Positions 1 through 7,053 of a stretch of 64,000 nt of DNA are shown here, piece after piece. A model generated the notes under the pieces. That model saw only the letters and a program-made list of their open reading frames with translations. It had not been told where the DNA came from and made no database searches. The stretch is taken from NCBI RefSeq assembly GCF_039535785.1, contig NZ_BAAAXV010000008.1, positions 868,001 through 932,000 on the forward strand, written 5' to 3'. Every line of letters starts with the position of its first letter. Within the stretch, counting starts at the first letter, position 1. A program made the position numbers and the translations under genes. This DNA comes from Nonomuraea helvata. Its GTDB lineage: Bacteria > Actinomycetota > Actinomycetes > Streptosporangiales > Streptosporangiaceae.

Positions 1-1919
1 CTCACGCTCTCCCCGCCGAGCAGCGGCGTCCAGTCGCCTTCCGGGACGTAGTACGAAATTTCACCATCCGCCGACATGACGGGCGCCACCAGCAGGTCGG
101 GCCCGAGCATGTACTGCGCGTCCAGATAGTCGCAGCCCCGGTCCTCGGGGAACTCCAGCCGCATGGCCCGCATCATCGGCAGCCCGTCGGTGACCGCCTC
201 GACCGCGGCGCCGTACAGGTACGGCATGAGCCGCGCCTTCAGCCGCGTGAACGACCGCAGCACGTCCACCGACTCCTCGTCGAACAGCCACGGCACCCGG
301 TACGAGCCGCTCCCGTGCAACCGGCTGTGCGACGACAGCAGCCCGAAGGCCACCCACCGCTTGAACACGGCCGGATCGGGCCGCCCCTCGAAACCGCCGA
401 TGTCGTGGCTCCAGAACCCGAACCCGGCCAGCCCCAGGGACAGCCCGCCCCGCAGCGACTCGGCCATCGCCTCGAACGTCGACTCGCAGTCGCCGCCCCA
501 GTGCACCGGCAGCCGCTGCCCGCCCACCGTGGCCGAGCGGGCGAACAGCACGGGCGCGCCCCGCTCGGCCAGCACCTCGTGCACGGCCCGGTTGTAGAGC
601 AGCGTGTAGTAGTTGTGCATGCGTTCGGGATCGGAGCCGTCGGCGTAGACCACGTCGGTGGGGATGCGTTCGCCGAAGTCGGTCTTGAACGCGTCCACCC
701 CCATGTCGAGCAGCCCGCGCAGCTTGCCCGCGTACCACTGCCTGGCGGCCGGGGAGGTGAAGTCCACCAGCGCCCGGCCCGCCTGCCAGTGGTCGTCCTG
801 CCAGACGGTCCCGTCGGGCCGGCGCAGCAGGTGACCCGCCTCGGCCCCCTCGTCGAACAGCCGCGACGCCTGCCCGATGTACGGGTTGATCCACAGGCAG
901 ACCCGCAGCCCCCGCTTCTTGAGCCGCCGGATCATGCCCTCGGGGTCGGGGAACACCTCCGGGTCCCACTCGAAGTCGCACCACCGGTACGGCCGCATCC
1001 AGAAGCAGTCGAAGTGGAACACGCTCAGCGGCAGGTCCCGCTCGGCCATCCCGTCCACGAACGACGTCACCGTCGCCTCGTCGTAGTCGGTGGTGAACGA
1101 CGTGGACAGCCACAGCCCGAACGACCAGGCGGGCGGCAGCGCGGGACGGCCGGTCAGCGCGGTGTAGCGGCGCAGGATGTCCTTCGGCGTGGGTCCGTGG
1201 ATGACGAGGTACTCGAGGTCGTGGCCCTCGACGCTGAACTGCACCTGCGACACCGACTCCGAGCCGACCTCGAACGACACGCGCCCGGGATGGTTGACGA
1301 ACACGCCGTAGCCGCGGTTGGTGAGGTAGAAGGGGATGTTCTTGTAGGCGAGGTCGCTGCTGGTGCCGCCGTCCTCGTTCCAGATGTCGACGGACTGCCC
1401 GTTGCGCACGAAGGCGCCGAACCGCTCGCCCAGCCCGTACACGAGCTCCCCGGCGCCGAGGCGGAGCTGGTCGACCATGAAGTGACGGTCGTCGGCGTCA
1501 CGCATGGCGGCGAGGCTCCTGCCGCCGCTGCGGGTCAGCTCGCGCCCGTCCGCGCTGAAGGTCATCTCCCACGGCGCGTCCCTGCGCACCCGCACGGTGA
1601 GCGCGCCGCTGGTCAGGCTCGCCTGCTCGCCGTCCACGGCGATGTCCACGTCCGGGGCGTCGTCGCGTACCTCGAAGGCGGGGGCGGCGGGGACGGATCC
1701 GGCGAAGTGCACCGTGCGTACGCGGATCACGTCCGGCATCGGGGACGACAGGTCCACCCGCAGCACCGGGCCGTCGAGCGTGTGGCCCCGGCGGGTGATG
1801 GGCCTGGCCGGGGCCAGGATCCGCAGCGAGCCGGCGGCCGCGGTCACGTCGTGGGCCTGCGCGGCGTAGTGGGCCCGCACCCCGGGACGCAGCCGCCAGT
1901 AGCCGTCCTTGAACTTCAT
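1..1919 (-). CDS. GH31 alpha-xylosidase (YicI-like), 3' end outside window
   Basis: Glycoside hydrolase family 31 enzyme, most like alpha-xylosidase YicI, which removes alpha-xylosyl units from xyloglucan-type oligosaccharides in the cytoplasm. The visible 639 codons begin MKFKDGYWRL and carry the family's beta-sandwich N-domain and then the TIM barrel. The nucleophile is D414 in KTDFGERIP and the acid/base is D477 in HWGGDCES, almost the same spacing as in E. coli YicI. There is no signal peptide. The ATG overlaps the stop of the upstream beta-galactosidase by the ATGA arrangement, so the two are translationally coupled in a LacI-controlled operon. The C-terminus is cut by the window edge. 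Family assignment is firm; xylosidase versus glucosidase specificity is inferred from motif spacing. Confidence 0.9.
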   Translation of the reverse strand, partial: MKFKDGYWRLRPGVRAHYAAQAHDVTAAAGSLRILAPARPITRRGHTLDGPVLRVDLSSPMPDVIRVRTVHFAGSVPAAPAFEVRDDAPDVDIAVDGEQASLTSGALTVRVRRDAPWEMTFSADGRELTRSGGRSLAAMRDADDRHFMVDQLRLGAGELVYGLGERFGAFVRNGQSVDIWNEDGGTSSDLAYKNIPFYLTNRGYGVFVNHPGRVSFEVGSESVSQVQFSVEGHDLEYLVIHGPTPKDILRRYTALTGRPALPPAWSFGLWLSTSFTTDYDEATVTSFVDGMAERDLPLSVFHFDCFWMRPYRWCDFEWDPEVFPDPEGMIRRLKKRGLRVCLWINPYIGQASRLFDEGAEAGHLLRRPDGTVWQDDHWQAGRALVDFTSPAARQWYAGKLRGLLDMGVDAFKTDFGERIPTDVVYADGSDPERMHNYYTLLYNRAVHEVLAERGAPVLFARSATVGGQRLPVHWGGDCESTFEAMAESLRGGLSLGLAGFGFWSHDIGGFEGRPDPAVFKRWVAFGLLSSHSRLHGSGSYRVPWLFDEESVDVLRSFTRLKARLMPYLYGAAVEAVTDGLPMMRAMRLEFPEDRGCDYLDAQYMLGPDLLVAPVMSADGEISYYVPEGDWTPLLGGESV

Positions 1920-3901
1920 GCCTCTCCTCGGACGAGGGCCGCGACGGCCTGCGGTGCCAGCGTGATCCGGCCGGCCACGGCCGATCCGGTCAGCAGGTCC
2001 GTCGCCGCGTGGGGGAGCGGCACGCGTACCGCGTCCGCGCCGTGGTTGAGCAGGAACAGGACGTCGCCGCGGCGCACCGCCTCGACACCGCGCGGCAGCT
2101 CCGGCAGCACGCCGCGCACGCCCGCGTCGGCCAGCACGCGCTCGGCCAGCTCGCCGAGCGCGTCCGGCTCGGGCATCGTGGCCACGTACCAGGCCACACC
2201 CTCCCCGGCGCGGTGCCGCAGCACCGCGGGGCCGCCCCCGGTGAACTCGGCCACCGTCTCGGCGCCCTCCGGTTCGATCAGCTCGGTCCAGGTGTGCGCG
2301 GCGAACTCCGCCCCGTCCGCCCACCGGCAGCGCACGGGTCCTTCCACGGGCTGCCACTCCTCGCCGGACGCGCCGAGCACCTCGCGCAGCGGCGCGGGAA
2401 ACCGTCCGGTACGCACGTGCGCCCGCTCGTCCACGACGCCCGAGAACGGGCCCACGACCAGGACCCCGCCGCCGCGCACGTAGGCGGTCATCGCCGCGGC
2501 GTCCGCGTCGCCGAGCAGGAAGAGGTTCGGGACCACGACCAGGGCGTAACCGTCGAGCCCGGCGGACGGCGGCACCAGGTCCACGCTCACCCCGCGCTCC
2601 CAGAACGGCAGGTAGTAGGAGAAGAGCTGGTCGGTCGCGGTGAGCCGGTCACTCGGCCGGCCGCGCTCCTCCAGCGCCCACCAGCTCGGCCAGTCGAACA
2701 CCATCGCCACCCGCGCTGGCACCGGCTGCCCGGCCACCTCGCGCAGCCCGCGCAGCTCCCGGCCGTGCGCGCGCACCTCGGCGTGCAGGCGGGTGTCCGC
2801 GCCCGCGTGCGGGACCATCGCGGAGTGGAAGCGCTCGGCGCCGAACCGGGAGGCCCGCCACTGGAAGTAGCACAGCCCGTCCGCGCCCCGGGCGACCGCC
2901 TGCAGCGACTCCAGCCTGAGCCGGCCGGGCGGCTTGAGCGGATTGTGCGGGCGCCAGTTGACCGCGCTCGTGGACTGCTCCATCAGCAGCCACGGCCTGC
3001 CCTTCGCGAGGCCGCGCATGAGGTCATGGGTGAGCGCGGTGCGGGCGGGCGCGAGCGGGTCGGCCGGGTCGGGGTAGTGGTCGTTGGAGACGATGTCCTC
3101 CTCCTGCGCCCACGACCAGTAGTCGACCGGTTTGAACAGGCCCATGAAGTTGGTGGTGACCGGGACGTCCGGGGTCCGCGCGCGGAGGACGTCGCGCTCG
3201 GCCCGGAAGTGGGCGAGCAGGGCGTCGGAGCAGAAGCGCCAGAAGTCCAGCTGCTGTGACGGGTTGACGATGTAGGGGGCGCGGCGGGGGGTGACGATCT
3301 CGGCCCACTCGCTGTAGCGCTGGCTCCAGAACGTGGTGCCCCAGGCCTCGTTGAGCGTGTCCAGGTCGCCGTAGCGCTCCTTCAGCCAGGCGCGGAACGC
3401 CCTGGCGGAATCGTCGCAGTGGCAGACCTGGCCGTACTCGTTGCCCACGTGCCACAGGGCCAGGGCCGGGTGGTCCGCGTACCGCTCGGCCAGGTCCTCG
3501 ACCAGGGCCAGCGCGCGCTCCCGGTAGACGGGGGACGACGGGCAGAACTGGTTGCGCGAGCCGTACCAGAGGCGGTGCCCCGACTCGTCCACCGGCAGCG
3601 TCTCCGGCCACCGGTGCCCCAGCCACGGAGGCGGGGAGGCGGTCGGGGTGGCCAGGTCCACCCCGATCCCGGCCGCGCCGAGCAGGTCGAGCACCCGGTC
3701 CAGCCAGGCGAAGTCCCGCTTGCCCGGCTCGGGCTCGATCCGCGCCCAGCTGAAGACGCCGACCGTGACGAGGTTGACCCCGGCGGCCCGCATCAGCTCG
3801 GCGTCCTCCTCCCACACGTGCTCCGGCCACTGCTCGGGGTTGTAGTCGCCGCCGAACAGCAGGCCACGTCCGGCGGTGAGCGTGTGCATGCCCAATGTCA
3901 C
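1916..3901 (-). CDS. GH42 beta-galactosidase
   Basis: A 661-residue family-42 beta-galactosidase, the usual full length. It starts with the GGDYNPEQWP barrel motif. The acid/base is E155 in HVGNEYGQ and the nucleophile E308 in LLMEQSTSAVNW; trimerisation and C-terminal domains follow. C120, C160 and C162 match three of the four zinc cysteines known in this family, while the fourth position (165) is serine, so metal binding may be altered. The start is a GTG (3899-3901) with AAAAGGA at 3908-3914; an ATG four codons further in is the alternative. It is cytoplasmic, lies 19 bases downstream of the LacI gene and overlaps the GH31 gene, suggesting intracellular processing of imported galactosyl/xylosyl oligosaccharides. 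Confidence 0.93.
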   Translation of the reverse strand: MTLGMHTLTAGRGLLFGGDYNPEQWPEHVWEEDAELMRAAGVNLVTVGVFSWARIEPEPGKRDFAWLDRVLDLLGAAGIGVDLATPTASPPPWLGHRWPETLPVDESGHRLWYGSRNQFCPSSPVYRERALALVEDLAERYADHPALALWHVGNEYGQVCHCDDSARAFRAWLKERYGDLDTLNEAWGTTFWSQRYSEWAEIVTPRRAPYIVNPSQQLDFWRFCSDALLAHFRAERDVLRARTPDVPVTTNFMGLFKPVDYWSWAQEEDIVSNDHYPDPADPLAPARTALTHDLMRGLAKGRPWLLMEQSTSAVNWRPHNPLKPPGRLRLESLQAVARGADGLCYFQWRASRFGAERFHSAMVPHAGADTRLHAEVRAHGRELRGLREVAGQPVPARVAMVFDWPSWWALEERGRPSDRLTATDQLFSYYLPFWERGVSVDLVPPSAGLDGYALVVVPNLFLLGDADAAAMTAYVRGGGVLVVGPFSGVVDERAHVRTGRFPAPLREVLGASGEEWQPVEGPVRCRWADGAEFAAHTWTELIEPEGAETVAEFTGGGPAVLRHRAGEGVAWYVATMPEPDALGELAERVLADAGVRGVLPELPRGVEAVRRGDVLFLLNHGADAVRVPLPHAATDLLTGSAVAGRITLAPQAVAALVRGEA

Positions 3902-3920
3902 TGTCTGTCCTTTTGCGTGT

Positions 3921-4973
3921 TCATGGCCTCACTCCGTGAGGCGGGCTCGGTCGCCCTCGATGCCGTCGCGGCGGGGCGGAGCTGTCGCCGATCACCAGGC
4001 GGCAGGGCAGCAGCCGGTGCCGGGGCGGGCCGTCGTCCTCCAGCCGGTCGATGAGCATGCGCGCGCCGAGCCCGCCCAGCTCCGCGCTCGGCGGCTCCAG
4101 CGTGGTGAGCCGGGGATGGAACATCTCGGCGACGGCCGCCGACGACAGCGCCAGCAGCAACGTCAGGTCCTCGGGGATCCGCCACCCGCGCGCCGCCACG
4201 CCCGCGATCACACCGGCCGCCGCGTGGTCGTCCATGACCGCCAGCGCCGTCACGTCCGGATGCGCCGCGACCAGCCGGTCGAACGCCTGCCTGCCCTCCT
4301 CGGCCGAACCGGGCCGGAAGTCGTCCACGTAGCCGATCCCGGCCGCGCGGGCGGCCTCGGCGAACTCCGCCCCGGCCCGGATCGCGGGACCGTACTCTGC
4401 CGCGTACGCGTCGGCGGCGAGGTTGAAGAAGGCCAGCTTGCGATGCCCGAGCCCGGCCACGTGCGCGACGGCCTGCCTGGCCGTGGCCGCGAAGTCGATG
4501 TCGGCGTGGTCGATCGAGCTTGGGTCGCGGGTCCGCCCGATCATGCTGAACGGGATCCCGGCCTCCATGAGGAACTCCGTGCGCTCGTCGTCGAGCCCGA
4601 CCTCCATCAGCAGCACGCCGTCCACCAGCCCCAGGCCGGTGAGGTGGCGCAGCTCCTCGACCGGGTCGGCGTGCTCGGGGGAGAGCAGCAGATGGTAGCC
4701 CAGCTCACGGGCCGCCTCGGCGGCGCCGGTGGCGAACTGCATCTCGGTCACCCCGAAGCCGCTGCGTGGGGCGGGGTAGAGCAGGGCGAGGATGTGGGTG
4801 CGCTTGCTCTGCAGGCCGCGGGCCAGCAGGCTCGGGCGGTATCCGAGGTCGGCCGCGGCCCGCTTGATGCGCCGCCGAGTGTCCGCCGCCACCGGACGGG
4901 TGCCGTTGAGCGCGGCGGACACGGTGCTGACCGCCACCCCCGCCCGCTCGGCCACGTCACGTATCGAAGACAT
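3921..4973 (-). CDS. LacI-family transcriptional repressor
   Basis: A 350-residue LacI/GalR regulator. The N-terminal helix-turn-helix is seen in SSIRDVAERAGVAVSTVSAA with the hinge helix at RRIKRAAADLGYRPS, followed by a periplasmic-binding-protein-like sugar sensor domain. I chose the ATG at 4973 because it puts the helix-turn-helix at the extreme N-terminus as in the family; a longer frame would reach into the operator. It is the first gene of the operon with the GH42 and GH31 enzymes. A perfect palindrome (4995-5006) and a consensus promoter (5012-5041) lie directly upstream, so it probably represses its own operon. The inducer is unknown, likely a galactosyl or xylosyl oligosaccharide. 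Confidence 0.93.
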   Translation of the reverse strand: MSSIRDVAERAGVAVSTVSAALNGTRPVAADTRRRIKRAAADLGYRPSLLARGLQSKRTHILALLYPAPRSGFGVTEMQFATGAAEAARELGYHLLLSPEHADPVEELRHLTGLGLVDGVLLMEVGLDDERTEFLMEAGIPFSMIGRTRDPSSIDHADIDFAATARQAVAHVAGLGHRKLAFFNLAADAYAAEYGPAIRAGAEFAEAARAAGIGYVDDFRPGSAEEGRQAFDRLVAAHPDVTALAVMDDHAAAGVIAGVAARGWRIPEDLTLLLALSSAAVAEMFHPRLTTLEPPSAELGGLGARMLIDRLEDDGPPRHRLLPCRLVIGDSSAPPRRHRGRPSPPHGVRP

Positions 4974-4994
4974 CCACCTGCCGATTCCCTGGAT

Positions 4995-5006
4995 CGAAAC
5001 GTTTCG
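4995..5006. promoter_or_regulatory. LacI-type operator palindrome CGAAACGTTTCG
   Basis: Perfect 12-bp palindrome with the central CG typical of LacI-family operators. It lies 21 bases upstream of the repressor start and spans the predicted transcription start of the promoter at 5012-5041, the expected place for repression by blocking RNA polymerase. Binding is inferred. Confidence 0.75.
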
Positions 5007-5011
5007 CACAA

Positions 5012-5041
5012 AACCTAGGCTCCGCTTTGCGGGGCTGTCAA
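5012..5041 (-). promoter_or_regulatory. Consensus vegetative promoter of the lacI-GH42-GH31 operon
   Basis: Reading leftward, TTGACA (5036-5041) and TAGGTT (5012-5017) are separated by 18 bases. This is an essentially perfect match to the main actinomycete sigma factor consensus. The expected start near 5005 lies inside the operator palindrome. Confidence 0.75.
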
Positions 5042-5141
5042 TGGGGTGAAATCGGGCGTCCTAAACCCTGCTCTTCGTGCGGAGCGATGTCTACGGCGGG
5101 GGGCTCGGGTCGATGGTGACCGGACAAGAGGTTGATCAAGC

Positions 5142-6917
5142 TCAGTCCCAGCCGAGTTCCTCGTAGAAGGCGTCGCGGGCGCGCCCGAACGAGGCGCGGT
5201 CCAGCACGGCCCCCCGATGGGGGCCCTCCGTGACGGGCTCGTCGTGCATCCGGGCGGGCAGCTCGTCCGGACCGCCGCCCTCGCGGGCCGCGTACGCGCG
5301 CATCGCGTCGAGCCGCGCCTGACCGGCCGCCAGCAGGTCGTCCAGGGTGAACGCGTCCCCGAGGACGGCGCTGACCAGGGCGGTCAGATGGTCGAGGGTC
5401 AGCGGGCGGGTGGGGGAGGAGGCGAAGACGCACAGGTTCAGCGCGTCGAGGCCGCTCCACAGCCGCAGCAGCCGGGCGGTGCGCCGCCCCCGCTCGGCGT
5501 CGAGCTCGGCCACCGGGGCGGGCTCGGCCCCGATCCGCGCGGCCTCGCCGAAGCTGTAGGCCAGCCCGGCGACGGGGTCGAAGTCGAGGTCGTGCTCCAG
5601 CGCGTCGTAGCGCGGCCCGCCCGGGGCGATCGCGTAGCCGAGGCCGATGCCCGGCTGGACGCGGGGGTCGAAGCAGGGCAGCTCGGCGCCCTTGACGGTC
5701 ATCGCGTACGGGGCTGCGCCGGGACCGAGCGTGGCGGCCGCCCGCGCCGCGCCCTCGGCGAGCAGGTCGCCCATGGCGCCGCTGCGCGTCGCGACGTCCC
5801 CGATGAGCCCCGGCAGCGCCGCCGCGTCGCCGAACGCGGGCCCGCCGGGCAGCAGCCCGCGCTCGGCGCACTCCATGGCGAACGCCAGCGTCCCTCCGAG
5901 GGAGACCTGGTCGAGGCCGAGGTCGTTGCAGAGGGCGTTCGCGCCGAGCACGGCGTCGAGGTCGTCGATCCCGAGGTTCCACCCCAGCGACAGGAACGCC
6001 TCCTGCCCGAGCCCGCCCGTCCGCCGCTCCCCGGCGCCCGGAGGCGCGTACACCTTGAGACAGTCGTTCGGGCAGCCGGGGCAGGCGCCGGTGGTCGCCA
6101 CCGCCCGGCCCTCGTAGTCCCGCGCCTCGGGAACCCGCAGGCCGGACGCGCCGGGCACCGAGAAGTTCCGCACCGAGGCGTACCCCGGGGCGGGTGGCTC
6201 CCCGACCCAACCGGCGAACCCCGGCAGCCCCGCCTGGAGCGCTGCGAGCGGGTTCGTGGTCAGCGACTCCCGGTAGTAGGCGGCGATCCTGGTGACCGCC
6301 TCGGGATCGGCCACCTCGGCGGGCGTGTCGCCCACGCACACGATCGCCTTGAGGTTCTTGGCCCCGAAGACGGCGCCGAGCCCGTACCGCCCGGCGGCGT
6401 AGGCATGGTCGGTGACCACGCTCGCGTACCGGACGAGGTTCTCCCCGGCGGGCCCGATGGCCGCGACGTGCGCGGTCTGGCCGTGCCTGGCCCGCAGCGC
6501 GTCCGTGGTGGCGGCCGTGCCCAGCCCCCGCAGCTCCTCGGCGGGGTGACAGGTGACCTCGCCGCCCTGGACGAGCAGGTAGGACAGCCGCTCGGCCCGC
6601 CCCACGACAGCCAGCGCCCTGGCGCCCGCCCCGCGCAGCCCCGCCGCGAACGGCCCGAGCGCGTGCGTCTCACCGGCCACCCCGGTCAGCGGGGACTTCG
6701 CCAGGAACACCGCCTTGGCCAGCCCGGGCGCCGCCGTCCCGCCCAGCGTCCCGGCCGCCACGTAGAGGAGGGTCCGCGGGTCGTACGGATCGAGCCCAGC
6801 GGGCGTGCGCTCGGCCATCAGCCGCAGCCCGAGAATCGACCCGCCGAAATGCCCCCGCTCGGCCGAGCGATGCTCCTTCGCCACGCTTCCGCTGGTCAGA
6901 TCCACAATGAACGGCAC
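5142..6917 (-). CDS. Aldehyde:ferredoxin oxidoreductase (tungsten/molybdopterin AOR family)
   Basis: A 591-residue AOR-family enzyme, which oxidises aldehydes to acids with a W- or Mo-bis-pterin and one 4Fe-4S cluster, passing electrons to ferredoxin. The N-terminal domain shows the FGGSILGLRL pterin-binding region. The cluster ligands C279, C282, C286 (CPGCPNDC) and C496 (LNLCVF) match the spacing of the archaeal enzymes. The start is GTG at 6917: AGGAGG at 6925-6930 is 7 bases upstream of it, whereas the in-frame TTG at 6923 would leave only 1 base. No ferredoxin or pterin-tungsten gene is adjacent; moaA/mobA lie 28 kb away. It is divergent from the GH3 gene. Such enzymes are uncommon in aerobic actinomycetes. 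The physiological substrate cannot be told from sequence. Confidence 0.9.
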   Translation of the reverse strand: MPFIVDLTSGSVAKEHRSAERGHFGGSILGLRLMAERTPAGLDPYDPRTLLYVAAGTLGGTAAPGLAKAVFLAKSPLTGVAGETHALGPFAAGLRGAGARALAVVGRAERLSYLLVQGGEVTCHPAEELRGLGTAATTDALRARHGQTAHVAAIGPAGENLVRYASVVTDHAYAAGRYGLGAVFGAKNLKAIVCVGDTPAEVADPEAVTRIAAYYRESLTTNPLAALQAGLPGFAGWVGEPPAPGYASVRNFSVPGASGLRVPEARDYEGRAVATTGACPGCPNDCLKVYAPPGAGERRTGGLGQEAFLSLGWNLGIDDLDAVLGANALCNDLGLDQVSLGGTLAFAMECAERGLLPGGPAFGDAAALPGLIGDVATRSGAMGDLLAEGAARAAATLGPGAAPYAMTVKGAELPCFDPRVQPGIGLGYAIAPGGPRYDALEHDLDFDPVAGLAYSFGEAARIGAEPAPVAELDAERGRRTARLLRLWSGLDALNLCVFASSPTRPLTLDHLTALVSAVLGDAFTLDDLLAAGQARLDAMRAYAAREGGGPDELPARMHDEPVTEGPHRGAVLDRASFGRARDAFYEELGWD

Positions 6918-6973
6918 GCCCAAGCCTCCTGGACTCGATAAGGGGATCAGGAGCGGACGACATCACATATCAC

Positions 6974-6987
6974 CTTGCGGGCGCAAG
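6974..6987. promoter_or_regulatory. Inverted repeat CTTGCG-GG-CGCAAG in divergent promoter region
   Basis: A 6-bp-arm inverted repeat in the 136-base gap between the divergent AOR and GH3 genes. A second, shorter TTGC-C-GCAA repeat follows 5 bases later (6992-7000). Two adjacent small palindromes in a divergent promoter suggest a dimeric regulator site. No protein can be named. Confidence 0.35.
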
Positions 6988-7053
6988 TTTTTGCCGCAAC
7001 GTAAACCGCCACTGCCTGCCGGTCCATCTCCGCCGGACCAGGGATTTGCTGCC

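Noticed and set aside
315..2483. Long open frame (over 700 codons) antisense to the GH31 and GH42 genes
   Set aside because: It is rich in Arg/Pro/His, with the composition of a GC-rich antisense shadow and no domain. The opposite strand encodes two complete enzymes with catalytic residues.
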